Shown: one piece after another, positions 9,069 to 17,145 of the stretch | How positions within the stretch are numbered: position 1 is the first letter of the stretch | Layout of the letters: each line of letters opens with the position of its first letter | Assembly: GCF_001046895.1 (NCBI RefSeq) | Contig: NZ_CAQI01000030.1 | Coordinates: 27,215 to 91,214 of the forward strand | From: Pseudarthrobacter siccitolerans | Lineage (GTDB): Bacteria > Actinomycetota > Actinomycetes > Actinomycetales > Micrococcaceae | Direction: 5' to 3' | DNA length: 64,000 bases | Position numbers and translations under genes: made by a program | Notes under the pieces: generated by a model | What the model saw: the letters and a program-made list of their open reading frames with translations, nothing else | Told to the model about the DNA's origin: nothing | Database searches by the model: none

Positions 9069-9288
9069 GAGCGCCACCTCGCATGTCGTGGCTCGCAGTG
9101 CGGTTCCCTCGCCTGCAGGAACCACCCCGCTGCTGGAGGCGCACCGCGTGCCCTACGTTTCCACCTGACGCCGGAGCCGGTCAAGGCTTCTGCAAAAGGT
9201 CACCGATAGCGGAGTCCAGAGTGCATAGGGCGGCCGACGGCGGGTAGGGACAAGGTGGAAGGCGCACCGGAACAGGGGGTACCGACGA

Positions 9289-9837
9289 GTGTCACAGGAT
9301 GAGCGAAGCGCGCCTGCGGCGGCCTCCGGCGCAGGCGCTGGTGTGCAAGCGAAGGTACCCACCAAAGCGCCGGCCTTCCTTTTCGGCATGGGGATCGGCG
9401 GGTTTGTGGACGGCATCGTCCTGCACCAGCTGCTGCAGTGGCACCACATGCTCAGCCACACCGAGGGCGGCAACACCAAAACCGTGGCCGGCCTGGAATT
9501 GAACACCCTCGCGGACGGCCTGTTCCACGGCGCCATGTGGGTCCTGGTAGTGGCCGCGGCGGTCCTCACCGTCCGTGCCCGCCGGCAGGGACGCCTGTCC
9601 GCCAGCTGGCGGTTCCACACCGGACTGGTCCTGTGCGGCTGGGGCGTTTTCAACATCGTCGAGGGCCTGGTCAACCACCAGCTGCTGCAGATCCACCACG
9701 TCCGGGACGACCTCGGCGGACCAATCGCGTGGGACCTGGGTTTCCTGGGCCTCAGCGTGGTCCTTGCCGTGGCGGGGTGGCTGCTGTTTCGGGGCAGTCC
9801 AACGTCTGGCCATATCGCCCCGGCTGGGTCAAGATAG
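9289..9837 (+). CDS. DUF2243 membrane protein
   Basis: 182 residues with four predicted membrane segments. Two copies of a His-containing signature (GFVDGIVLHQLLQWHHML and FNIVEGLVNHQLLQIHH) are diagnostic of DUF2243 and hint at a metal or haem role that has not been established. Begins with GTG 9289. Stops 96 bases before the Mn catalase gene and may be cotranscribed with it, although a palindrome lies in the gap. Confidence 0.88.
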   Translation: MSQDERSAPAAASGAGAGVQAKVPTKAPAFLFGMGIGGFVDGIVLHQLLQWHHMLSHTEGGNTKTVAGLELNTLADGLFHGAMWVLVVAAAVLTVRARRQGRLSASWRFHTGLVLCGWGVFNIVEGLVNHQLLQIHHVRDDLGGPIAWDLGFLGLSVVLAVAGWLLFRGSPTSGHIAPAGSR

Positions 9838-9850
9838 TAAGCATGCTGAT
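9837..9850. promoter_or_regulatory. TAAGCATGCT palindrome upstream of Mn catalase
   Basis: GTAAGCATGCTGAT, a near-palindrome around GCATGC, starts in the last codon of the DUF2243 gene and lies about 85 bases before the catalase start. Related sites are at 15505-15518, 16257-16270 and 40421-40434. The regulator is unknown. Confidence 0.4.
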
Positions 9851-9933
9851 TAAATCGGCTGCAGGAGCCAACAGTTCCGGCCGGCACGGAACTGCAGAAA
9901 GACACGGCATCCACCGACAAGAAGGGAACCACC

Positions 9934-10884
9934 ATGTATCTGCATACTGAACTTCTCATCAACGAAATTGCTGCCGATGAACCTGATCCGGCAGCGGCAA
10001 ATGCCTTGCAGGAAGGCTTGGGCGGCCAGTTTGGTGAGATGCGCACCATGATGCAGTACCTGTTCCAGAGCATAAACTTCCGCGGCGATCCGGCCTCAAA
10101 GCCCTACAAGGACCTTCTTCAGGGTGTGGGAACTGAAGAGATCAGCCACGTTGAGCTGATCGGTACCACCATCGCTCAGCTTTTGGACGGTTCCCCGCGG
10201 TACCAGGGGAAAAAGACTGATCCCGTGGACGAGCCCGGGGCCAAAGGTGCCACCCCGCTCAAGATCGCGCTGGACACCAGCAACATCCACCACTACCTCG
10301 TGGGTGCCCAGGGCGCGCTGCCCGTGGATGCGGCGGGTAACCCATGGAGTGGATCCTACGTCTACAACAGCGGGAACCTCGTCCTGGACCTGCTTTATAA
10401 CCTGATGCTGGAATCCACGGGCCGCCTGCAGAAATGTCGCATCTACGAGATGACGGACAACAAGACGGCCCGCTCCACCATTGCCTACCTGATTGTCCGG
10501 GACCAGGCGCATGAGAACGCCTTTGCCAAGGCGCTCGAAAGCCTCGGAGTGAACTGGGGCAAGGTCCTGCCCATCCCCAAAACCAACGCCGAGCAGTTCC
10601 CTGAGGTCAAGAAGCTGCTCGATTTGGGGCTGCAGAGTGTCCAGTACACCTTCAGCGCCGACAACCTCAGCCAGGCGGGAAAACTGTATCGGGGGGCATC
10701 GCCGTCGAATGATGGCACCGAGCTGACCACTGAGGTCATGCCCACGGGCGTCCCCGCAACGATGTCCCCCGAGCGTAAAGAGGAATTCGCTCCGGGACTC
10801 GACCCGGAGTTGCTCGCACTTATCCAGGCCACGGCAGAGATCGAGCTCAAGGAAGCAGACAACCCCACAGTGCCGAAGGCCTAG
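9934..10884 (+). CDS. Manganese (non-haem) catalase
   Basis: 316-residue ferritin-like di-manganese catalase that disproportionates H2O2 to water and oxygen in the cytoplasm. The N-terminus MYLHTELLINEI, the EEISHVEL stretch with E and H ligands and the later RDQAHENAFAKAL helix carry the expected metal ligands. Length is at the family norm. AGAAGGGAACC precedes ATG 9934. Followed by a good terminator. Confidence 0.93.
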   Translation: MYLHTELLINEIAADEPDPAAANALQEGLGGQFGEMRTMMQYLFQSINFRGDPASKPYKDLLQGVGTEEISHVELIGTTIAQLLDGSPRYQGKKTDPVDEPGAKGATPLKIALDTSNIHHYLVGAQGALPVDAAGNPWSGSYVYNSGNLVLDLLYNLMLESTGRLQKCRIYEMTDNKTARSTIAYLIVRDQAHENAFAKALESLGVNWGKVLPIPKTNAEQFPEVKKLLDLGLQSVQYTFSADNLSQAGKLYRGASPSNDGTELTTEVMPTGVPATMSPERKEEFAPGLDPELLALIQATAEIELKEADNPTVPKA

Positions 10885-10944
10885 GAACAGACCGGCGGCT
10901 GTCCAGCAGCGGGCAGCCGTCCCCCGGCGTTCTCCAACGCGCAG

Positions 10945-10988
10945 AAACGCCGGCGCCCCCGAAATTCCGGGGAGCGCCGGCGTTTTTG
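10945..10988 (+). terminator. Rho-independent terminator after Mn catalase
   Basis: Stem AAACGCCGGCGC-CCCCG / CCGGGG-GCGCCGGCG with a 5-base loop, followed by TTTTT at 10983-10987. It lies between the convergent ends of the catalase and the SDR gene. Confidence 0.85.
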
Positions 10989-11008
10989 CGTGTCGGTGGA
11001 CTGGCCCG

Positions 11009-11767
11009 TCAGAGGCTGGTGTAGCCGCCGTCCACGAGGTAGTAGCCGCCGGTGGAGAAGGAGGCCTCGTCAGAAAGCAGGAAGGCCACCATGTGGGCAA
11101 CCTCCTCGGCCGTACCCAGGCGGCCCAGGGGGTGTTTGGCGGCCAGGCCATTCCGGGCATCTTCGTCCAGGTTGTTCTCCAGCAGGGGCGTGGCAATGTA
11201 GCCGGGGCCCACGCAGTTGATACGCAGCCCCTGTGCACCGTACTCAGCCGCCGCGTTTTTGGTCAGTCCCACAACGCCGTGCTTGGCGGCCGTGTAGGCA
11301 CCACTGAACGGTGCGGCCACCACGCCGTGGATGGACGCCATGTTGACGATCGCGCTTTGCCGGGCCCCGGCCTCGAGCATGGCGGGAATCTGGTAGCGCA
11401 TGCCGTAGAGGACCCCGTTGAGGTTGATGCTGATGACCTTGTCCCACTCGTCCAGGTCGAAGTCTCCGGCGGGGGCAGGCTTGCCACCGATCCCGGCGTT
11501 GTTCACGGCGTAGTTGAGCTTGCCATAAGTGTCCACCGCGAACCGGACGGCCTTTTCGTTGTCTTCCTTGCTGCCTGTGTTGGCCTGGAATGCGGCCGCG
11601 GAGCCGCCGGCGTCACCGATCTCGCCGGCAACGCGCTGGGCGCCTTCCAGGTTCAGGTCCACCACAACAACCTTGGCGCCCTTGGCTGCCAATTCTTTGC
11701 TGGTGGCCTCACCGATCCCCGAGCCGCCGCCCGTGACCAGGGCTACCTTATCCGTGAACTGCGCCAT
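11009..11767 (-). CDS. Short-chain dehydrogenase/reductase
   Basis: 252-residue classical SDR oxidoreductase: cofactor motif TGGGSGIG at residues 13-20, NNAG, catalytic S/Y/K in SIHGVVAAPFSGAYTAAKHG (Y-x-x-x-K), and C-terminal VDGGYT. The acidic residue after the second strand (VVVVDLN) favours NAD(H). The substrate cannot be assigned. It is transcribed toward the catalase gene from its own minus-strand unit. Confidence 0.9.
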   Translation of the reverse strand: MAQFTDKVALVTGGGSGIGEATSKELAAKGAKVVVVDLNLEGAQRVAGEIGDAGGSAAAFQANTGSKEDNEKAVRFAVDTYGKLNYAVNNAGIGGKPAPAGDFDLDEWDKVISINLNGVLYGMRYQIPAMLEAGARQSAIVNMASIHGVVAAPFSGAYTAAKHGVVGLTKNAAAEYGAQGLRINCVGPGYIATPLLENNLDEDARNGLAAKHPLGRLGTAEEVAHMVAFLLSDEASFSTGGYYLVDGGYTSL

Positions 11768-11862
11768 GCTGATCCCTCAATTCAGAGCCGGGCGGTACCG
11801 TCCGGCTCGCTGGTAGCTGATATGTGTGTGGGTCAAAGCGACTGGGTCATTGCGGGCATACG

Positions 11863-11906
11863 CACCCCTGCCGGCTGGCTCCGGAGAGACCCGCCGGCAG
11901 GGGCGT
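11863..11906 (-). terminator. Hairpin downstream of ctaD
   Basis: Arms CACCCCTGCCGGC (11863-11875) and GCCGGCAGGGG (11893-11903) flank a 17-base loop a few bases after the ctaD stop. No T-run follows on the minus strand, so it may be a Rho-type or processing hairpin. Confidence 0.5.
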
Positions 11907-11915
11907 GGTTGCTTG

Positions 11916-13670
11916 TTACTGGTTGGGGTCCGGGCTGCGGACGTCCCGTTCGCCGATGTCGGCCGCGCCGAGGACGTCCGCCGCCGGGCTGTGGACGGGT
12001 GCGTGCTCGCGGACGCTCAACTCCGGGTGGTGCAGATCCAGCGCCGGGCGCTCCGAGCGGATCCGGGGCAGCGAGGTGAAGTTGTGCCGTGGCGGCGGGC
12101 AGGACGTGGCCCACTCAAGCGAGGCGCCGAAGCCCCAGGGATCGTCCACTGTGACCTTCCTGCCCCTGCGCCAGGTGATGTAGACGTTCCAGAAGAACGG
12201 GATCAGGGACGCCCCCAGCAGGTAGGAGCTGATGGTGGAGAACTGGTTCATGAAGGTGAACTGGTCCTCGGGCATGTAGTCCGCGTAACGGCGGGGCATG
12301 CCCAGCACGCCGAGCCAGTGCTGGATCAGGAACGTGCCGTGGAAGCCGAGGAACAGCATCCAGAAGTGGATCTTGCCCAGGCGCTCATTCAGCATGGTGC
12401 CGGTGAACTTGGGCCACCAGAAGTAGAAGCCCGCGAACATCGCGAACACCACGGTGCCGAATACCACGTAGTGGAAATGCGCCACCACGAAGTACGTGTC
12501 CGAGACGTGGAAATCCAGTGGCGGGGAGGCCAGGATGATGCCGGTGAGCCCGCCGAAGAGGAAAGTGATCAGGAAGCCCAAGCTCCAGAGCATGGGCGTC
12601 TCGAACGTCAGCGATCCGCCCCACAACGTGCCAATCCAGTTAAAGAACTTCACTCCGGTGGGAACCGCGATCAGCATGGTCATAAACGCAAAGAATGGCA
12701 GCAGCACGGCGCCGGTCACGTACATGTGGTGCGCCCATACCGTCACGGACAGCGCGGCGATGGCGATCGTTGCGTAGACCAGGCCCTTATAGCCGAAGAT
12801 CGGCTTGCGGCTGAAGACCGGGAAGATCTCCGAGACGATGCCGAAGAACGGCAGCGCGATGATGTACACCTCGGGGTGGCCGAAGAACCAGAACAGGTGC
12901 TGCCAGAGGATGGCCCCGCCATTGGCCGGGTCATAAATGTGCGCGCCGAACTTCCTGTCCGCACCCAATGCGAACAGTGCGGCGGCCAGCGGCGGGAAGG
13001 CCATGATCACCAGGATGGCCGTGACCAGCGTGTTCCAGGTGAAGATCGGCATCCGCCACATGGTGAGCCCGGGGGCGCGCATGCAGATGATGGTGGTGAT
13101 GAAGTTGACCGCGCCCAGGATGGTGCCGAATCCGGACAGTGCCAGGCCGAAGACCCACAGGTCCCCGCCCACCCCTGGGGTGAAGGTGGTGTTGGACAGC
13201 GGCGCGTAGGCGAACCAGCCGAAGGAGGCGGCGCCCTGCGGGGTAATGAAGCCGGCGGTTGCGATGATGGAGCCGAAGAGGAAGAACCAGAAGGCCAGCG
13301 CGTTCAGGCGCGGGAACGCGACGTCGGGTGCGCCGATCTGCAGCGGCATGATCACGTTCGCGAAACCGGCAAAAAGCGGGGTGGCGAACATCAGCAGCAT
13401 GGCGGTGCCGTGCATGGTGAACAACTGGTTGTACTGCTCTTTGGTCTGCAGGATCTGCATGCCGGGTTCGAAGAGCTCCGCCCGGATGAGCAGCGCCATC
13501 ACGCCCGCCAGGCAGAAGAACACAAACGACGCGATCAGGTACATAAACCCGATGGTTTTGTGGTCGGTGGAGGTGATCCAGCTGACAACAATGCTGCCTT
13601 TTGGCCGTTTGACCGCCGCCGGTGCGGCGGTGGCCGACGTTGCGCCCAGGTTCTGCCCGGTGGTGGTCAT
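11916..13670 (-). CDS. ctaD: Cytochrome c oxidase subunit I (aa3 type)
   Basis: 584-residue haem-copper oxidase catalytic subunit with 12 membrane helices; carries haem a, haem a3 and CuB. HPEVYI (the Tyr-His cross-link pair), AHHMYVTG and [12 protein letters not shown] supply the metal ligands. ATG 13670 directly abuts the TAA of ctaC (no intergenic bases), so the two are translated as a unit. No ctaE/ctaF or qcr genes follow, so this is a minimal two-gene set, possibly a second copy in the genome. Confidence 0.95.
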   Translation of the reverse strand: MTTTGQNLGATSATAAPAAVKRPKGSIVVSWITSTDHKTIGFMYLIASFVFFCLAGVMALLIRAELFEPGMQILQTKEQYNQLFTMHGTAMLLMFATPLFAGFANVIMPLQIGAPDVAFPRLNALAFWFFLFGSIIATAGFITPQGAASFGWFAYAPLSNTTFTPGVGGDLWVFGLALSGFGTILGAVNFITTIICMRAPGLTMWRMPIFTWNTLVTAILVIMAFPPLAAALFALGADRKFGAHIYDPANGGAILWQHLFWFFGHPEVYIIALPFFGIVSEIFPVFSRKPIFGYKGLVYATIAIAALSVTVWAHHMYVTGAVLLPFFAFMTMLIAVPTGVKFFNWIGTLWGGSLTFETPMLWSLGFLITFLFGGLTGIILASPPLDFHVSDTYFVVAHFHYVVFGTVVFAMFAGFYFWWPKFTGTMLNERLGKIHFWMLFLGFHGTFLIQHWLGVLGMPRRYADYMPEDQFTFMNQFSTISSYLLGASLIPFFWNVYITWRRGRKVTVDDPWGFGASLEWATSCPPPRHNFTSLPRIRSERPALDLHHPELSVREHAPVHSPAADVLGAADIGERDVRSPDPNQ

Positions 13671-14558
13671 TTAGGGTTCCGTCCTTTGCTGTGCCTGTTC
13701 CAGGGCCGGGCGTTGGGGGTTACGGTCGTATTCGTCGCCCCGGATTCCGGTATTGCCTTTGGCCCGCAGTTCGGAAATGCGGTTGTTGTATTCCTGCTCG
13801 GTGACTACCCGGACCTTGAAGAGCATCTCGGAGTGGTATTCACCGCAGAGTTCGGCGCATTTGCCGGTGTACTCGCCGGTGCGGGTGGGAACGATGTCGA
13901 TGTACCTGTTGTACTGGTTTTCGCCGGGGTACAAGTCGCGTTTCTGCATGAACTCCACCACCCAGAACGAATGCTGGACATCGCGGGAGTTCAGCTGCAG
14001 TTCAACCTTTTTGTTGACCGGCAAGTAGAGGGTGGGAAGCCGGTCCGGCGTGCCCCAGTTGCCGTCGAGGTGGGCCTGCACACCCGGGTCTTCGTGGACA
14101 TCTTCCTTGACGTAGTTGAAGTCCCACGCCCACTGCTTGCCGCGGACGTCGATCACCACGTCCGGGTCCTCGAAACGGTCGTCCATGGCCCGCTGGTCCC
14201 GGTCGGTAAAGACGAACAGGACCATGATGATCATCAGCGGCACGGAGAGGTAGAAGACTTCCAGCGGGAGGTTGTAGCTCATCTGCCGCGGGAAGCCCTC
14301 CGTGTTTTTTCTGCGGCGGTAAGCGATGACGCACCAGAGGATGAGGGCCCAGGTGATGACGCCGATAATCAGGGCCGCGATCCACGAGTTCACCCACAGG
14401 TCCGTGACCAGGGGAGTGTGATCGGTAGTGTCCCTTTCGCCGGGAAGCCACCCGCGCTGGACTTCGGCCGAGCACGAGGTCAACGCCATCAGGGCCGGGA
14501 CAACGGACAGGGCAGCCCAGCGCCGCCATCCGAGAGTGTTTCGTCTAGGGATGCTCAC
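13671..14558 (-). CDS. ctaC: Cytochrome c oxidase subunit II
   Basis: 295 residues. N-terminal lipoprotein-type signal ending in ALTSC, two membrane helices, then a periplasmic cupredoxin domain with the CuA motif CAELCGEYHSEM that accepts electrons from cytochrome c. GTG 14558 is chosen because GGAGGAG lies 9 bases before it; 17 upstream in-frame codons look non-coding. First gene of the ctaC-ctaD pair. Confidence 0.93.
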   Translation of the reverse strand: MSIPRRNTLGWRRWAALSVVPALMALTSCSAEVQRGWLPGERDTTDHTPLVTDLWVNSWIAALIIGVITWALILWCVIAYRRRKNTEGFPRQMSYNLPLEVFYLSVPLMIIMVLFVFTDRDQRAMDDRFEDPDVVIDVRGKQWAWDFNYVKEDVHEDPGVQAHLDGNWGTPDRLPTLYLPVNKKVELQLNSRDVQHSFWVVEFMQKRDLYPGENQYNRYIDIVPTRTGEYTGKCAELCGEYHSEMLFKVRVVTEQEYNNRISELRAKGNTGIRGDEYDRNPQRPALEQAQQRTEP

Positions 14559-14711
14559 CGCGCGGTTCTCCTCCGGAGATGCTCCAGAGGCCCAACTGCA
14601 TGAGCCCAATTACCCATGGCACGTGGCCAGTGGGTTGTGTGCCCACAGTAGCGCGGAAAGGAGCCGCAGGGGAAGGGTTTCTGAGCAGTGCCGAAGCCTG
14701 AAAGCGTGGGC

Positions 14712-14957
14712 TCAGGCCGGCGGACCCAGGGTTCCCGGGGACTCGCTGCTCAGTTCCTCAGCGGCCATGGCCAGCAGGTCGCGCTGGAGGGCCGGCAGGG
14801 AGATCAGTCCCTCCAGGTAGGCCTGGACCTCATACTCGCCGGCCATGCCGCTCATGCTGAAGTACCGCAACCAGAGCTCCGAAACGGTGATATCGGCGGC
14901 CAAGAGCGTGCGGTTCAGCTGGCTGCGTTCCTCCGGCTCGTGTACATCGAATCCCAT
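14712..14957 (-). CDS. Small protein sharing a domain with the GAF protein at 40.5 kb
   Basis: 81 residues, good AGGAGG site before ATG 14957. The central part (ELWLRYFSMSGMAGEYEVQAYLEGLISLP) aligns by eye with the N-terminal part of the GAF protein encoded at 40500-41303 (AWPAYFGRRRCSEFELSAYLYGALALP): a YF, a gap, then E(Y/F)E(V/L)xAYLxG and LP. This suggests a small helical module used alone here and fused to a sensor there. Function unknown. 31 bases downstream of the 14989-15246 gene, likely one operon. Confidence 0.65.
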   Translation of the reverse strand: MGFDVHEPEERSQLNRTLLAADITVSELWLRYFSMSGMAGEYEVQAYLEGLISLPALQRDLLAMAAEELSSESPGTLGPPA

Positions 14958-14988
14958 GGCTGCCCCCTCCTGGCCGCGGGACCTGCCA

Positions 14989-15246
14989 TCAGGCTACGGC
15001 GGGGTAACTGTAAAGGATGTAATCGGCGGCCGCGGGCCCGGTCATGTGCAGCTGGCAATTATCCGGATCCACTCTGCACCGGAGCATGCCGGCGCGGAAG
15101 GCCTGGTCTGATTTCGCCCGGAAACCGTGCAGCGAGGCCCAGCTGACGTAAAGGCCGTAGAGGCAATCGGGCCCCAGCGGGTGGTCCGCCGAAGGGTCGG
15201 GAGTAGTGGCTTCATCAAGGAACTGCTGGAAATGGGAGGACGGCAT
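14989..15246 (-). CDS. Small protein, paralogue of the one at 36.1 kb
   Basis: 85 residues from ATG 15246 (GGAGAG 6 bases upstream). It shares with the 92-residue protein at 36135-36413 the pattern LYGLYVSWASL...AFRAGM...MTGPAAADYILYS. The LYxxYxxW...AFxxxM...G arrangement resembles the winged-helix module at the C-terminus of D5/P4-type primases; that is inference from pattern only. Likely cotranscribed with the 81-residue gene downstream. Confidence 0.65.
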   Translation of the reverse strand: MPSSHFQQFLDEATTPDPSADHPLGPDCLYGLYVSWASLHGFRAKSDQAFRAGMLRCRVDPDNCQLHMTGPAAADYILYSYPAVA

Positions 15247-15801
15247 TTCACGCTCTCTCCGGTTCTGCACCATATGCCACCGGCCTGCTCCAGCAGCTAC
15301 TCCGGCAGCCTATGCAGCAGGCTGCGGAGGGACGGGAACCATCCGCGTCACACTTCCGAATTTACTCGCGGCGGGCGGGTATGTACATGGAAGCGGGGTG
15401 TGCCCGGCAGCACCGGGACCGCCAGACGCGGCTACCGCCGTTTCAGCGGCACACCAGTGCGGCGACACAAACGGGCATTAGCAAGACAAGTCTTCCCAAG
15501 CTTTATAAGCATGCTTATGATGTTTTTCATTCGGCGGCAAGCAGAGCCCGTCGGGCGCGCATTTTTATGAGCTCCGTCCGAAGGGAACCAGCTGAGAGGT
15601 TTTATGCACTGTTGCAGTCTGAATGCTTTCCAAGCCCAACCATTTGCAGTCCAGCGCTGGGGTGCCCTCGCCCGCAATGTCGCGGGGCGGGATGCCGTTC
15701 AGGCCGACGGCGACCGCGGCCTTTGGTGGCCCGCGGCACCAGTTCCCGCATGGGACGCCAGGCGGGAAAGGCTGCCAGCCCATTGAAAGTGAGGCCCTGC
15801 C
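15247..15801. other. 555-base region without a convincing gene
   Basis: Lies between divergent small genes. Contains the palindrome at 15505-15518. Short open frames on both strands lack ribosome sites and recognisable sequence. Slightly AT-richer around 15470-15560, so probably the promoter region for one or both flanking genes. Confidence 0.5.
15505..15518. promoter_or_regulatory. Perfect palindrome ATAAGCATGCTTAT
   Basis: A 14-base perfect palindrome roughly midway between the divergent starts at 15246 (-) and 15802 (+). It is the best-conserved member of a four-site family in the window (9837, 16257, 40421). Candidate operator for an unidentified regulator. Confidence 0.5.
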
Positions 15802-16080
15802 ATGCATGATCCCCTGATTGAGGCCATTCACGACCACGAGCCTCTGAGTGACCCGTTGGAAGAGATCAATCTGCGCCTGGCCATAGCCGCTACTGATATC
15901 GCAGAGCTACGGGCAGAGGTTGCCCGGCTGGACCGTGCCCTGGAGGAGTCGCGCCGGCTGAACCTCAAGGCCGCGGAGCTGTTGAACCTCGTGTACAGCC
16001 ATGTGGATGGCAGCAGCGAGGCCCGGTGGAACCCCTCGGGCGCATTGGGCAGGCCCGCCCTGGATGGCATACCGGAATAG
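15802..16080 (+). CDS. Small coiled-coil hypothetical protein
   Basis: 92 residues. A continuous amphipathic helix from about residue 20 to 62 (heptad-like LAIAATDIAELRAEVARLDRALEESRRLNLKAAELLNLV) predicts a coiled coil; no membrane segment, no known domain. The ribosome site is weak (GTGAGG before ATG 15802). Could be a scaffold or regulator; unassigned. Confidence 0.5.
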   Translation: MHDPLIEAIHDHEPLSDPLEEINLRLAIAATDIAELRAEVARLDRALEESRRLNLKAAELLNLVYSHVDGSSEARWNPSGALGRPALDGIPE

Positions 16081-16256
16081 GCCCGCTCACTGCTCCATAA
16101 ATAAGGGCACACCGACTTCCGTGGAGCATCGCTGCGCCTCACGTGCCGCACCTGGGGGCCGAGGCCAGTGCCTGACAGGCCCGGCCATGCCGCCCGGTAC
16201 AGGGAGGGTAGTGCTTTCCCTGTACCAACGGCGCCTGTCCCGGTAACTTAAAACAA

Positions 16257-16270
16257 GTAAGTGTGCTTAT
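16257..16270. promoter_or_regulatory. GTAAGTGTGCTTAT site upstream of Cys-rich protein
   Basis: Related to the palindrome at 15505 (TAAG-N4-CTTA framework). It ends 45 bases before the 16316 start, a typical operator/promoter position. Confidence 0.45.
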
Positions 16271-16315
16271 CAATAACGTTGGCGGCTCGGAGAATCCAGG
16301 GAACAGGAGAACAGC

Positions 16316-16723
16316 ATGACCCACATACGGTCCATGATCGACGCATATCCCAAGGACCTCGGCGATATGGACGTCACCAAGCTGTCTGAATGCATCAGCG
16401 CCTGCTACGAATGCGCCCAGACCTGCACCGGCTGCGCCGACGCCTGCCTGGGCGAGGACATGGTGGCGGACCTTGCCAAGTGCATCCGCACGGACCTCGA
16501 CTGTGCGGATATCTGCGCAACCACCGGAAAGGTGCTCTCTCGGCTCACCGGTTACGACCCGGCCACCACACGCGCACTGGTGGAAGCGTGCCGGACCGCC
16601 TGCAGGACCTGCGCGGAGGAATGCGAAAAGCACGCGGACATGCACGACCACTGCCAGATCTGCGCGGAAGCGTGCCGGCGCTGTGAACAGGCATGCGCCG
16701 CGCTGCTGGCCTCACTGAAATAG
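16316..16723 (+). CDS. Four-helix-bundle copper-binding protein (DUF326/Csp-like)
   Basis: 135 residues with 18 cysteines, mostly in CxxxC or CxxC spacing facing the interior of an all-helical bundle (CISACYECAQTC, CRTACRTCAEEC, CQICAEACRRCEQAC). Proteins of this class store many Cu(I) ions in the cytosol (Csp3 type, no signal peptide here). Copper storage is inference from the pattern. A TAAG-type palindrome lies upstream. A short direct repeat (GCCGCGCTGCTGGCCTCACTGA) overlaps its end and recurs just after the stop. Confidence 0.85.
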   Translation: MTHIRSMIDAYPKDLGDMDVTKLSECISACYECAQTCTGCADACLGEDMVADLAKCIRTDLDCADICATTGKVLSRLTGYDPATTRALVEACRTACRTCAEECEKHADMHDHCQICAEACRRCEQACAALLASLK

Positions 16724-16788
16724 CGCCGCGCTGCTGGCCTCACTGACGTAGCCCTGTTGGTCCCACCGAAATAAGGAGTTGAAAACCC

Positions 16789-17142
16789 ATGAACGACGCA
16801 CCCCGGAACAATGGTCCACAGCACAGCGACCTGCCGCTGCCGGACTATGACCACCTGCCGGTGGGGACGTTGCCGTCGCGCATCTCCGGCCTGGAGGAGG
16901 CGGACGTCGCCCAGCTGATCACGTACGAGAAGGCCCACGGAAACCGGCTGCCCATCCTGCAGATCCTCGAAAAGAGGCTCCATGACCTGCAGGGCGGCGC
17001 CGAGCCGCGGGGGCCGCGGGCGCCCAGCACCCCCGAAGTCAACACCGGCCAGCCGGACACTTCGCAGACTGTCAACGTGCCCGGCCCTCCCATCAACCCG
17101 CCGTCCCAAGGGGTTCCCACCAACCCGCACCAGCCGCGGTGA
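16789..17142 (+). CDS. Hypothetical protein with N-terminal helical domain and Pro-rich tail
   Basis: 117 residues; AAGGAG precedes ATG 16789. Residues 17-70 (LPDYDHLPVGTLPSRISGL, then a helix ending RLHDLQGG) form the conserved-looking part; the last 45 residues are a disordered Pro/Gln/Asn-rich tail. No enzymatic motif. Three bases separate its stop from the M20 peptidase start, so they are probably an operon. Confidence 0.7.
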   Translation: MNDAPRNNGPQHSDLPLPDYDHLPVGTLPSRISGLEEADVAQLITYEKAHGNRLPILQILEKRLHDLQGGAEPRGPRAPSTPEVNTGQPDTSQTVNVPGPPINPPSQGVPTNPHQPR

Positions 17143-17145
17143 GCA

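Noticed and set aside
11826..14603. 925-codon open frame on the + strand opposite ctaC/ctaD
   Set aside because: It is the antisense shadow of two intact, well-recognised oxidase genes; Gly/Glu/His/Arg-rich composition and no domain.
15565..15837. 90-codon minus-strand frame
   Set aside because: No ribosome site or recognisable motif, and it overlaps the start of the better-supported coiled-coil gene.
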